Notes: generated by a model from the letters alone, not told the origin. Counted from the first letter of the stretch, positions 19,491 through 27,493 are shown. The stretch is 64,000 nt of DNA from Marinifilum breve (GCF_003202155.1 NZ_QFLI01000003.1:1-64000), one strand, 5' to 3'. Numbers and translations: made by a program.

Positions 19491-20069
19491 TTACTTCTTA
19501 TAAGAATAATGACCAATAATGGTATACTTATTCAGCAAATCTTCCACCACCTGACCTGCTCCAATGTTGTGAACAAACAATGGTCTTTTCCCATCGCGAG
19601 ACATCTGATCAATTACAATTCCAATATGAGTTATTCCACCACCCAGGTCCCAACAAACAATGTCACCAGGTAAGTAATCCTTTGGGTTTCTGGTTTTGTT
19701 TTTGATCATCCCTTTGCGCTCGAAAAAAGTCATCAAATTCGGTACTCTGCGGTGATCTATATTTTTATCGGTAGTTTTTAGTCCCCAGTTTTTAGGATAC
19801 AGAGCAAAATTGGTCTTCATATCCTCATGCACTTCCTTTTGCAAATCGATTCCCAACAAGCGATAAGCACGAATCACCACATCTGTGCATACACCACGAT
19901 CTGCCGGAACATCACCAATGGGGTAATCAATTGCAAAATACGATGGATCGTAAACCACATGTTGCTTGGTGAGTTCTTTTGCCGCATCAGACAACTTTTT
20001 ATTAAACTCTTGCGCAAAGGTCGCAAGGGAAAATGATAGAATAAAAACACTTACAATTAATTTTCTCAT
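19491..20069 (-). CDS. DUF1287 secreted protein (NlpC/P60-like fold)
   Basis: The 192-residue protein has a signal peptide (MRKLIVSVFILSFSLATFAQ). It matches DUF1287 (E. coli YijF-like) through YFAIDYPIGDVPADRGVCTDVVIRAYR, KTTDKNIDHRRVPNLMTFF and the end block GDIVCWDLGGGITHIGIVID. The cysteine in GVCTD and the histidine in THIGIV are placed like the Cys/His pair of NlpC/P60-type cysteine peptidases, so a periplasmic cell-wall role is plausible but unproven. The ATG at 20069 is chosen because it opens the signal peptide; an in-frame ATG 60 bp upstream would bury it. The gene is flanked by two copies of the same palindromic element. Confidence 0.85.
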   Translation of the reverse strand: MRKLIVSVFILSFSLATFAQEFNKKLSDAAKELTKQHVVYDPSYFAIDYPIGDVPADRGVCTDVVIRAYRLLGIDLQKEVHEDMKTNFALYPKNWGLKTTDKNIDHRRVPNLMTFFERKGMIKNKTRNPKDYLPGDIVCWDLGGGITHIGIVIDQMSRDGKRPLFVHNIGAGQVVEDLLNKYTIIGHYSYKK

Positions 20070-20111
20070 ATTTTTTTGTTTATCCCCTAGGGGGAAAGTT
20101 AAAATCATTTT

Positions 20112-20223
20112 GCTCCTGTAAATTTGCAATTTACAAGTTTGGAGTTTAGGATTTTTAATCCATCATTTAACCAAATGAATGAATATTCTTTACTCCTTAA
20201 TCCCTGATTACAAATCAGGGGTA
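20112..20223. repeat. REP-like palindromic element, copy 2
   Basis: This is the direct-orientation partner of 19372-19481. It shares CTCCTGTAAATTTGCAAT, GGATTTTTAATCC and the CCCTGATT/AATCAGGG hairpin, and differs in the middle. It lies between the start of the DUF1287 gene and the helical protein gene at 20323. Confidence 0.75.
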
Positions 20224-20322
20224 GCGAACAGCTAAACAATTTACTTAATCTACAGAACAATCTAAAATTTATTGCTAAATTAAAAGATGTAATTTCAACA
20301 CCCAAACTCAAAATGCAAAGCC

Positions 20323-21093
20323 ATGACTGACAAACAAGATTTGCAAAACTTACTGATAGAAATCAATAGCATCGACGAAGCAGATATCAAAAAACCTGCC
20401 ATACCATTCGAAATTTACATTTATGAAGCAGAACGCTTATACACCAGGGCGAGTGAAGATTTACCAAAGCTAACTGCACTAAATATGCCTGCCAACTTGA
20501 TTGACAATTTGCGTATGCGAACCAATGCACTAAGAAAAGCACAATTGAACTGGGTAGAATTAAATAACGATAAGAAAAAAGCAAATGCCGATTGGAAAGC
20601 TGCAAAACCAGAATTACTAAAGTTTCACAAAGAATTAATTCAAAGCTTTCAGTTTGCCTTTAGAAACAACGAAGTTGCCATGCAAAAATTATCAAAAATC
20701 AAGAAAGGTAAATCTATGGATGACATGCTGATGGATCTTTGTTCACTTTCTGTTTTGGGGAAGGACAATTCAAAACTGCTCGAAGCCATCAATTTCGATC
20801 TTTCTCTTCTCGATCGCGCAGCAGAAACATCTGAACGAATGGCTAAAGTAAAGGCAAATAAAAATGGCCGCTTGTACTTTCAGGATGATATGCTTGTAAT
20901 CAGAAACAAAGCCTATACACTACTAAAAGAATGTGTTGATGAAGTGAGAAAATATGGACAGTTTGCTTTTGCTGATCAACCAAATATAGCACAAGCTTAC
21001 GCAAGCAAGTACAGGAGAGAAAAGCAACGAGAATATTTAAACAAGAAAAAATTGGAAACATCCGATCATGAAACCAACACGACCACATATTAA
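20323..21093 (+). CDS. All-helical conserved hypothetical protein next to heptamer array
   Basis: The 256-residue protein has no signal peptide or membrane segment. It looks almost entirely alpha-helical, with many charged residues (KANADWKAAKPELLKFHKEL) and a very basic C-terminus (SKYRREKQREYLNKKK). Blocks LTALNMPANLIDNLRMRTNALRKAQ, DLCSLSVLGKDN, FDLSLLDRAAE and RNKAYTLLKECVDEVRKYGQFAF look conserved and resemble uncharacterised Bacteroidota proteins I have seen, but I cannot name a family or function. The final codons (T-T-Y-stop) contain the first CCACATA of the 21-bp-phased array that fills the downstream region. That physical overlap suggests the protein and array form one unit. The basic tail fits nucleic acid binding, which is inference. 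Confidence 0.8.
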   Translation: MTDKQDLQNLLIEINSIDEADIKKPAIPFEIYIYEAERLYTRASEDLPKLTALNMPANLIDNLRMRTNALRKAQLNWVELNNDKKKANADWKAAKPELLKFHKELIQSFQFAFRNNEVAMQKLSKIKKGKSMDDMLMDLCSLSVLGKDNSKLLEAINFDLSLLDRAAETSERMAKVKANKNGRLYFQDDMLVIRNKAYTLLKECVDEVRKYGQFAFADQPNIAQAYASKYRREKQREYLNKKKLETSDHETNTTTY

Positions 21094-21347
21094 TTCAATT
21101 GACCCACATACCTTTTCATTCCTGCCACATATTCATTCTTAATGACCACATACAGATTTTAGCTCTCCACATACCATAAGTATTGCTCCACATAGGCACA
21201 CAACTAATCCACATTATGTGGTGCAATTGAATTGATATGTGGTCGTAATAATATTATATGTGGCATTCTTAATTACCTATGTGGCTATCCTTATCACATA
21301 TGTGGACACCTCCATTTTGTATGTGGTGATATTAATTCGATATGTGG
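21083..21347. repeat. Dyad-symmetric array of 14 heptamers phased at exactly 21 bp
   Basis: CCACATA starts at 21083, 21104, 21125, 21146, 21167 and 21188, and the seventh copy at 21209 reads CCACATT. TATGTGG, the reverse complement, starts at 21215, 21236, 21257, 21278, 21299, 21320 and 21341. Every interval within each half is exactly 21 bp (two turns of B-DNA). The halves meet at the perfect palindrome CCACATTATGTGG (21209-21221) and are mirror images about base 21215. Only the heptamers are conserved; the 14-bp spacers differ and are not complementary across the dyad. This is not a CRISPR, not a simple satellite and not a terminator. Same-face protein binding is the simplest reading. A weak off-phase eighth copy, TGTGCGG, sits at 21361. 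Confidence 0.97.
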
Positions 21348-21382
21348 ATTTCTTATATTTTGTGCGGAGAAGAAAAAGCATC

Positions 21383-21398
21383 ATGATATTAATATCAT
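21383..21398. promoter_or_regulatory. 16-bp perfect palindrome downstream of heptamer array
   Basis: ATGATATTAATATCAT is a perfect palindrome 36 bp past the last heptamer. Its left part TGATATTAAT also occurs in the last spacer of the array (21327-21336). It could be a separate operator or part of the array unit. AT-rich composition makes chance palindromes easier, so weight is modest. Confidence 0.45.
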
Positions 21399-21518
21399 CA
21401 ACATTTAAAACAATTAAATCTAAAAATTATTGATACCCTACAAGTCCCATTATACGGGCAAATCAAGAAGATACAAACAAAATCCACGATTCGATTAAAT
21501 AAATTATGTTGCGATTAA

Positions 21519-21549
21519 TTTGGATTTAAGAAATGATTATCTACTTTTA
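21519..21549 (+). promoter_or_regulatory. Bacteroidetes-type promoter of ABC transporter operon
   Basis: TTTG at 21519-21522 is separated by 19 nt from TACTTTTA at 21542-21549, close to the -33 TTTG and -7 TAnnTTTG consensus. Transcription would begin at about 21556, inside the operator-like dyad and about 42 nt before the first ATG. Confidence 0.6.
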
Positions 21550-21550
21550 C

Positions 21551-21574
21551 AGTGTACTAGTATGATATAACACT
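21551..21574. promoter_or_regulatory. Putative GntR/YtrA operator
   Basis: AGTGTACTAGTATGATATAA followed by CACT has AGTGT/ACACT arms and TA/AT steps placed symmetrically. This is the kind of dyad used by YtrA-subfamily GntR repressors. It sits directly after the -7 box and before the operon that encodes such a regulator (23170-23547). Autoregulation is inferred from position. Confidence 0.5.
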
Positions 21575-21597
21575 AAAATTCTTAAACCAATAAACAA

Positions 21598-22419
21598 ATG
21601 ATTAATATTCAAAAACTAAGTTTTTGTTACTCCAAAAGGAAGTCTTTGTATGAAGACCTAAACTTGGAGTCAAAAGCTGGAAGTATCATTGGCCTTTTGG
21701 GTAAAAATGGTGCAGGGAAATCTACCCTACTAAAGTTAATGGCAGGTTTGTTAAAACCACAAAATGGTAAAATGCTTATTATGGATCATGTACCATTTCA
21801 ACGCAAGCCATCCTACCTTCAAGACGTGTATTTCGTACCCGAAGAGTTTTCTATAGCTTCAACAAGTATAAAGAGTTACCTGCAATCAATGGCTCCACTT
21901 TACCCTAATTTTGATCATGGCAAAATGAAGCAGGTATTGCTGGATTTTAAATTGGAGGAAAATCAGAATCTGGGCAAAATGTCGTACGGACAGAAAAAGA
22001 AGTTCCTTATTGCTTTTGCACTGTCTACCAATTGCAAACTTCTTTTGCTTGACGAGCCTACCAACGGCCTTGATATACCATCTAAAGCTTTATTCCGTAA
22101 AGTAATGGCCGGAGCACTTTCCGATGATCAATTGGTAATTATCTCGACCCACCAAGTTAAAGATGTGGACAACCTGATTGACCGTATTGTACTGGTGGAT
22201 GATGGAAGAATTAAATTTAACAAATCTATAATATCGGTAACTGAAAAATATGCCTTCCACACAGTTTCGGAATTGAACGAGGGAGATTTCCTATACAGCG
22301 AAGTTGCACCAGGAGGTTATCGCGTGCTTACCTCTAAAAATGGAGTCGAAACTCCTTTAGATATTGAATTGTTGTTTAACGCCCTAACCAATGGCATAAA
22401 TCTGGAAATACATGAATGA
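21598..22419 (+). CDS. ABC transporter ATP-binding protein
   Basis: The 273-residue ATPase has Walker A GKNGAGKS (35-42), signature MSYGQKKKFL, Walker B LLLLDEPTNGLD and the switch histidine in ISTHQ. The signature is the degenerate MSYGQ form common in YtrB/EcsA-like exporters. It overlaps the permease gene by 8 bp and belongs to a YtrA-type operon (ATPase, permease, GntR regulator). Such systems often respond to wall-active compounds. The substrate is unknown. Confidence 0.92.
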   Translation: MINIQKLSFCYSKRKSLYEDLNLESKAGSIIGLLGKNGAGKSTLLKLMAGLLKPQNGKMLIMDHVPFQRKPSYLQDVYFVPEEFSIASTSIKSYLQSMAPLYPNFDHGKMKQVLLDFKLEENQNLGKMSYGQKKKFLIAFALSTNCKLLLLDEPTNGLDIPSKALFRKVMAGALSDDQLVIISTHQVKDVDNLIDRIVLVDDGRIKFNKSIISVTEKYAFHTVSELNEGDFLYSEVAPGGYRVLTSKNGVETPLDIELLFNALTNGINLEIHE

Positions 22420-23173
22420 TATATTTAATTTTTCGCGTTTTGTAAAATATGCCAAATCGCAATTATTGCTTCAGCGTAAATTACTTCTATTAACAAGTTC
22501 AGGAGGCTTTTTGGCTCTTTTCATATTCACATTATTATTTTTGGGTAGCAGTTTCAACTGGCGTGAACAGAATTGGACCGCATTGTTCATGACATCTGGT
22601 TTTATAATTGCAGCACTCATTACCGGTAATGCTTTTCCTTTTTTAAGAAATCAAAAAGCATGTCAAAATGCCCTAATGATACCAGCCTCTACCCTTGAAA
22701 AGTTTGTTTATGAATTTGCACTGAAAATAGTTGTATTCTCGATATTATATCCATTACTTTTTCAATTAATGGCAAGTATTGCAGTTCCATTAATCGAATT
22801 TATTCGACCTGATAGAACATATATCCCGTTTAGTTTTGATCCAATCATTAATCCTGGTGAAGAGTTCTACTTTACAGCTTTATTAATGGGATACCTATTT
22901 ACCATATCGTTGGCTTTTGCAGGAGCAAGTGCCTTCAGACGATCTCCTTTGATTAAAACAGTTTTATTTGTAGGTATTATTATATTACTCATTATAGGAT
23001 ATCTATACTTTATATTTGAAGAACTACACCTTAACAATGGCGTAGAGTATGCCTTAACGAATACCTTTTCAGAGAAAAGTGAAGCTTTCTCATGGTTCTT
23101 TTTCTTCCTGGGTATATCATCATTAAGCTCTTTTACCTATGCCTTTTTTAAACTTAAAGAAAGGGAAGCGTGA
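22412..23173 (+). CDS. ABC transporter permease
   Basis: The 253-residue integral membrane protein has about six hydrophobic segments (around residues 30-48, 60-78, 105-125, 150-168, 183-200, 230-247). It has no periplasmic substrate-binding module. It overlaps the ATPase gene by 8 bp and the GntR gene by 4 bp, showing translational coupling, and would form the membrane half of the exporter. There is no family-specific motif beyond topology and context. Confidence 0.82.
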   Translation: MNDIFNFSRFVKYAKSQLLLQRKLLLLTSSGGFLALFIFTLLFLGSSFNWREQNWTALFMTSGFIIAALITGNAFPFLRNQKACQNALMIPASTLEKFVYEFALKIVVFSILYPLLFQLMASIAVPLIEFIRPDRTYIPFSFDPIINPGEEFYFTALLMGYLFTISLAFAGASAFRRSPLIKTVLFVGIIILLIIGYLYFIFEELHLNNGVEYALTNTFSEKSEAFSWFFFFLGISSLSSFTYAFFKLKEREA

Positions 23174-23547
23174 TGATGGAATTTAAAAGTTCAAAAGGGA
23201 TATTTCAGCAGATAGCCGATAATTTGTGCGACCGCATATTGTCTGGTCAACTTAAAATCGGTGAAAAAGTACCTTCGGTTAGGGAACAAGCAGCAACTTT
23301 AGGAGTAAATCACAATACCATAATGCGAACCTATACCGAATTACAGCGTGCTGAAATTATCACCAATAAAAGAGGGGTTGGTTATTTTGTTGCTGAAAAT
23401 GCGCAAGATCATATTCGAGAGATACGACGTAAAGAGTTCTTTGAACATACATTACCAGATTTTATTCATCAATTGGATATTCTTAAAATCACTAGTCAAG
23501 AAGTACCTCTCTTAATCTCAAAACTTAAAGAAAATGAAAATCAGTAA
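23170..23547 (+). CDS. GntR family regulator, YtrA subfamily
   Basis: The 125-residue regulator has an N-terminal winged helix (FQQIADNLCDRILSGQLKIG, VPSVREQAATLGVNHNTIMRTYTELQ). Only a short two-helix C-terminal segment of about 40 residues follows, characteristic of the YtrA subfamily. It probably represses its own operon through the dyad at 21551-21574. It overlaps the permease by 4 bp and the next gene by 14 bp. Two alternative ATGs follow directly at the N-terminus. Confidence 0.9.
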   Translation: MMMEFKSSKGIFQQIADNLCDRILSGQLKIGEKVPSVREQAATLGVNHNTIMRTYTELQRAEIITNKRGVGYFVAENAQDHIREIRRKEFFEHTLPDFIHQLDILKITSQEVPLLISKLKENENQ

Positions 23548-24211
23548 AATAATTTTTATCAGCTATTTCTCGGTTATTGGTATCTTCTTATTAGGTTTTT
23601 TAATAGTGGGATTCGCATTTAATAGCAAAGAAATCAACAAAAAAAACGTAGAAACAAAAACTCAAACCCTGGCTCAATTTAAACATGTAAGTATTGGTGA
23701 AGGCTGTAGAGTTTCCATACAAAACTATCAAGAATCAAAATTAACATACATAAGCTCAAAAGACTCTGTTCTAATAAAACCAGTTTATGAAATAAAAAAT
23801 GACACTCTTTTTATAAACTCCACTAAAAATAACATGAGATATAGTGGTGTAGTATTATATTCAAATAATATCACTTCTATTACAGGAAAGAGTTGTGATG
23901 TTAATTTGAGAGAAATGAATCAAGAGGCTCTTGATATTAACACCTACAACACTAGAATTGACATTGATAGCAAAACCCGTATTAAAAAATATAATATATC
24001 TCTTAAGCAATCATCAAAACTTAACTGTTGGAACAATTTCAAAGGAGAAGAATTGCTATTCGATGCTGAAAAATCTACTTTAAATCTCAGATCTCAACAT
24101 AGATTCAATAAAATTAAAGGAAAGGCAACAAATTATTCAAAATTACAATTGCCAGAAGCGAAGAGTTACGAATTGGATATGGATGACAATAGTACTCTTA
24201 AGATTTACTAA
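23534..24211 (+). CDS. Membrane-anchored DUF2807-like (GIN domain) protein
   Basis: The 225-residue protein has one N-terminal membrane segment (about residues 7-29) and an extracytoplasmic part. Repetitive beta-strand content (GEGCRVSIQNYQES, LFINSTKN, ITSITGKSCDVNLREM, LNLRSQHRFNKIKGKATNYSKLQL) resembles the beta-solenoid GIN/DUF2807 domain. Such proteins commonly sit at the end of GntR/ABC operons in Bacteroidota. It overlaps the regulator by 14 bp and is followed by a strong terminator. The role is unknown; envelope-stress sensing is inferred from the operon. Confidence 0.7.
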   Translation: MKISKIIFISYFSVIGIFLLGFLIVGFAFNSKEINKKNVETKTQTLAQFKHVSIGEGCRVSIQNYQESKLTYISSKDSVLIKPVYEIKNDTLFINSTKNNMRYSGVVLYSNNITSITGKSCDVNLREMNQEALDINTYNTRIDIDSKTRIKKYNISLKQSSKLNCWNNFKGEELLFDAEKSTLNLRSQHRFNKIKGKATNYSKLQLPEAKSYELDMDDNSTLKIY

Positions 24212-24228
24212 AAACAGATTCTAATAAA

Positions 24229-24258
24229 AACTCCCCATTCGAATTCGAATGGGGAGTT
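24229..24258 (+). terminator. Terminator of ABC operon
   Basis: AACTCCCCATTCGAA and its exact complement form a perfect 15-bp dyad followed by TTTTTTA on the plus strand, 18 bp after the last gene. Confidence 0.9.
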
Positions 24259-24609
24259 TTTTATTTCAATTAACTTGAACACAAGCAACAAATCATCACT
24301 TGCTTTAAATGATAATGACATCTTTTCTTTTCAGTAAAAACGGGCTTCCATATATATTGACTGCTCAAATAGCATCACCTCATAACAGTAAGTCTTTTCT
24401 ACCACAGTGCTGCTTGTAAATAAATGAAACTTATTCTCTGACCAAATGTGGAATAAACAATTGAGTCTCCAGGTTTTCTTATTTCGATACTTCCATTTCT
24501 TTGGGGACATACACTTCGGCATTGAAATCCCATTAGCAGAAGTTAAAAATTACCAATTAGAGAAGGACAAGTATAGGATATTTAGTTTTATAAAAATGGC
24601 TTCAATAAA
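24259..24609. other. Intergenic region without convincing gene
   Basis: About 350 bp lie between two terminators. Short open frames exist on both strands, but their composition is not protein-like and they have no promoter. I see no RNA motif or repeat. Confidence 0.4.
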
Positions 24610-24641
24610 AATCTCCCTACTCATTACTGAACAGGGAGATT
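24610..24641 (-). terminator. Terminator of TonB-linked receptor gene
   Basis: AATCTCCCT/AGGGAGATT form a 9-bp stem with a 14-nt loop, followed by TTTTATT on the minus strand, 41 bp past the receptor stop. Confidence 0.75.
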
Positions 24642-24681
24642 GCAATTAAAATAATTGTATGTAGTTGTTGTAAGCTAGCTA

Positions 24682-27108
24682 TTACATGAAACCACCGCCA
24701 CCTTGCGTTTCGCGATTATCTCTGCGCTTACGCTGCTTGGCTTTATTTTTACCACTACCAAATCGGTAAGAGAATCCTAAGTAAGCAGTTCTACTTTCCC
24801 AATGGAACTCCCCATTTTGACGGTATGGCACTTCCGAATCAAACTTGAACTTCATTCCTTCAAAAATGTCGTTCACTCTAAAGGTAATGGTACCTTTTCC
24901 TTTCAGCACACGGTAGCTTGCACCAGTATTAATCATCCACATCGGATCAACTTCGAACTGCAAGTCTTTTCCGCCACCACGATACATGGCAAACAACTGG
25001 AATCTTAACTTTTTGGTTGCAGTAAAGCTGTTGGCAACACGTACATTGAACGAATTGTTGGTAATCTCTAAATTCTCACCATTCGAAACCCCAGTTTCTT
25101 TCTGTATATACAAATCGGAACTTGCATTCATCGACCACCACTTGAAGAATCGGTAATTTGCCGATAACTCCACACCATAACGATCGTTATCATCGGTGTT
25201 ATAGTATGACATTTCCACCTTTTCAATATCTTGTGGATCTTTATTCAATACTCGTGAAATGTTTCCGCTAACACGGCGGTAGAATACTCCGAATGTTGCC
25301 GATCCTTTCTTTAATCCTTTTGTGTAATTGAACTCAAACGAGTTGGTAAACTGAGGATCCAATTCTGGGTTTCCAAAAGAACTAATCAAAGGTGTACTCC
25401 ACTCTCTAATAGGATTTACCTGTCTGATTGAAGGACGATCGACTCTTCGACTGTAGCTCAACTGAAATTGATTTCTCTCGCTTGGATTAAAAGTGAAGAA
25501 TACCGAAGGATAAACCGTAAATCTGCTATCGGTATATTTAGCCTTCTCGTCGCCTTTGATAAAATCTCCATCTACTTCATACTGCTCCAATCTTGCACCT
25601 ACTTGCATCGAGAATTTATCGATTTTGTGATTCAAATTCACATATCCTGAGTAGATACTTCTGTCGTAGCTAAAAGCCGAGTTATCAACCTTGGTATTGG
25701 TAAAATCAAATTGATCGGTTACTCGCAAGTTATCTGTATCATTCAGTCTTAACTCCAATCCCATTTCCAGTTTTGTATTTTCTGACAACGGATTTGTGTA
25801 ATCTAAATTCAAAAGTGTATTGGTGTATTCATTTTCAATATTATCTGAGTAATTGGAATTGCGATCATCTGGATTTAGCAATTCTCTATAAGTTGCATCT
25901 TCAGGCGCATCACTCTCACTATAGGTAGCCTCAAACTCCAGGTTGTGCCCTTCTTTCTCAAAATCGATTTTATAGTTAATGTTGTAGGTTCCTGTTGAAT
26001 TATCGGTTTTTGAATTCATCAAATTGTGGAAATCCAAACTATTACCTCTGTAAATCTTGGTTGTTCCTTCAAAATCACCATCGCGAAAGTTCTGAGTTGT
26101 GTAAAAAGAAAGTGTATTCTTTTCATTCAAATAAACATCAGCACCTACTTTTAATAAGTGAGAGTAATTTTCACTATCGAAATTAAATTTCTGAAAAAGA
26201 TCATCCGATAAGATTGCCTGTCCATTTTCATCCAATGCACTTCTTAAAACATCACCATAGTTATTTCGTTTTCCTCCGTTTGCTCCATAGTTTAGGAAAA
26301 AGTTCACTTTTCCTTGCTTGTAATTCATATCGAACGAACCATTGGCACGTGTATTTTCACCTCTGGTTACACCCATATTTACATTGGCATTAAAACCAAT
26401 ATTGGCATTCTTGTTCAAAACAATATTAATAATACCACTCATTCCTTCGGGATTGTACTTTGCCGATGGATTGGTAATTAACTCGATACTTTTAATGGAT
26501 GTTGAAGGTATCTGTTGCAACAATTGCGATGGACTGATATTAGTAGGTTTACCATCAACCAAAATTCTTACATTTTCGTTACCTCTTAGGCTAACAGCAC
26601 CAGTCTGGCTGTTTACACTCACCGATTGTACATTATCCAACACCTCTGAAGCCGTTGCACCAGCAGCTGTAAGATCTTTCCCAACATTTACCACCTTACG
26701 GTCGATTTTCTGAGTAATGGTAGACAATTCTGCCCTAACCGTTACCTCTCCCAACATTTCCGTATCCTCTTCCAAATGAACAGTGCCCAATTTATGCGCC
26801 ATTACTTTAGAAAAATCCAATTGTCTTTTATAGGGTTTGTATCCCATAAATTGTATCTCCACCAGGTTTTTCCCTTCAGGGATCTTCTTAATGGTGAACT
26901 TTCCATCAACATCGGTAATTCCACCTGTAAGAATTTTTTCGTTAGCATCGCGAATCACCACATTCACATATGGCAGTGGTTCTTTAGTTTTCTGATCTAA
27001 TATTACACCCGTTAATGAACCGCTTTTTACTGTAGTTGTGATTTCATTTTCTGCAAAAACTGTAAAGCTAAACAGTAACAAAACAACTATTAGTAGTTTC
27101 TCTCTCAT
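24682..27108 (-). CDS. TonB-dependent receptor-like outer membrane beta-barrel protein
   Basis: The 808-residue protein has a signal peptide (to about residue 19). A carboxypeptidase-regulatory-like beta-sandwich follows (GVILDQKTKEPLPYVNVVI, about 33-115), then a plug domain (GATASEVLDNVQSVSVNSQTGAVSLRGNENVRILVDGKP) and a long C-terminal barrel of the OMP_b-brl_3 type ending in aromatic-rich strands (AYLGFSYRFG) and a basic GGGGFM tail. It should be an outer membrane transporter or TonB-linked barrel. There is no SusD partner or sigma/FecR pair beside it, so it is not a typical polysaccharide locus. Substrate unknown. Confidence 0.88.
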   Translation of the reverse strand: MREKLLIVVLLLFSFTVFAENEITTTVKSGSLTGVILDQKTKEPLPYVNVVIRDANEKILTGGITDVDGKFTIKKIPEGKNLVEIQFMGYKPYKRQLDFSKVMAHKLGTVHLEEDTEMLGEVTVRAELSTITQKIDRKVVNVGKDLTAAGATASEVLDNVQSVSVNSQTGAVSLRGNENVRILVDGKPTNISPSQLLQQIPSTSIKSIELITNPSAKYNPEGMSGIINIVLNKNANIGFNANVNMGVTRGENTRANGSFDMNYKQGKVNFFLNYGANGGKRNNYGDVLRSALDENGQAILSDDLFQKFNFDSENYSHLLKVGADVYLNEKNTLSFYTTQNFRDGDFEGTTKIYRGNSLDFHNLMNSKTDNSTGTYNINYKIDFEKEGHNLEFEATYSESDAPEDATYRELLNPDDRNSNYSDNIENEYTNTLLNLDYTNPLSENTKLEMGLELRLNDTDNLRVTDQFDFTNTKVDNSAFSYDRSIYSGYVNLNHKIDKFSMQVGARLEQYEVDGDFIKGDEKAKYTDSRFTVYPSVFFTFNPSERNQFQLSYSRRVDRPSIRQVNPIREWSTPLISSFGNPELDPQFTNSFEFNYTKGLKKGSATFGVFYRRVSGNISRVLNKDPQDIEKVEMSYYNTDDNDRYGVELSANYRFFKWWSMNASSDLYIQKETGVSNGENLEITNNSFNVRVANSFTATKKLRFQLFAMYRGGGKDLQFEVDPMWMINTGASYRVLKGKGTITFRVNDIFEGMKFKFDSEVPYRQNGEFHWESRTAYLGFSYRFGSGKNKAKQRKRRDNRETQGGGGFM

Positions 27109-27474
27109 AATACTTTTTTAATTTGTTAGTGGGTTTAAAAATCAGACTACATCAAATCAATCATCACATCTACTTATTATTTACCCCAAGTTTCGTTTCG
27201 ATATTTGTATTAAAACGCGTAGTCAGTTAGTAAATATGAACATCCTATTCAGACATTCTCCACAATACTATCAGAGATAATGCCAAAAAACACATCCTAC
27301 ACATTTTCTATCAGTTACATTAAAATGTTTTTATTTTAATGTTCGATATCGGACAAAATGATGTACGGTTTCAGTTAAGATATACAGCGATAATCCTTTA
27401 AAAACTATTTACCCTAAACTGAATTTTCTAAAGACATTTAGTGAGTCTATATTCGAAAGAATTACAACAAAAAA
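27109..27474. other. Intergenic region upstream of receptor gene
   Basis: This AT-rich gap must contain the promoter of the receptor gene (minus strand). TTTTATTTTAATG and ATCGGACAAAATG segments occur, but I cannot place a clear TTTG/TAnnTTTG pair. I see no coding potential. Confidence 0.3.
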
Positions 27475-27493
27475 GGGTAGCAAATTGCTACCC
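27475..27493 (-). terminator. Terminator of ferredoxin/flavodoxin gene
   Basis: GGGTAGCAA/TTGCTACCC form a perfect stem with TTTTTTG following on the minus strand, 23 bp past the stop. The same stem sequence is used after the tRNA-Arg cluster at 38888-38912. Confidence 0.8.

Noticed and set aside
20070-20129. N-terminal extension of the DUF1287 protein
   Set aside because: It would place 20 polar residues before a clear signal peptide.
21083-21347. CRISPR array
   Set aside because: Repeats are only 7 bp with 14-bp spacers and change orientation in the middle. No cas gene is in the window.
21239-21433. Open frame with a seven-residue YV repeat across the second half of the heptamer array
   Set aside because: The heptad pattern follows from the 21-bp DNA repeat. 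The mirrored half hits a stop in the equivalent frame, and the hydrophobic peptide has no start context.
24331-24522. Minus-strand 63-residue frame
   Set aside because: Odd composition, lies between two terminators, no promoter or similarity recognised.
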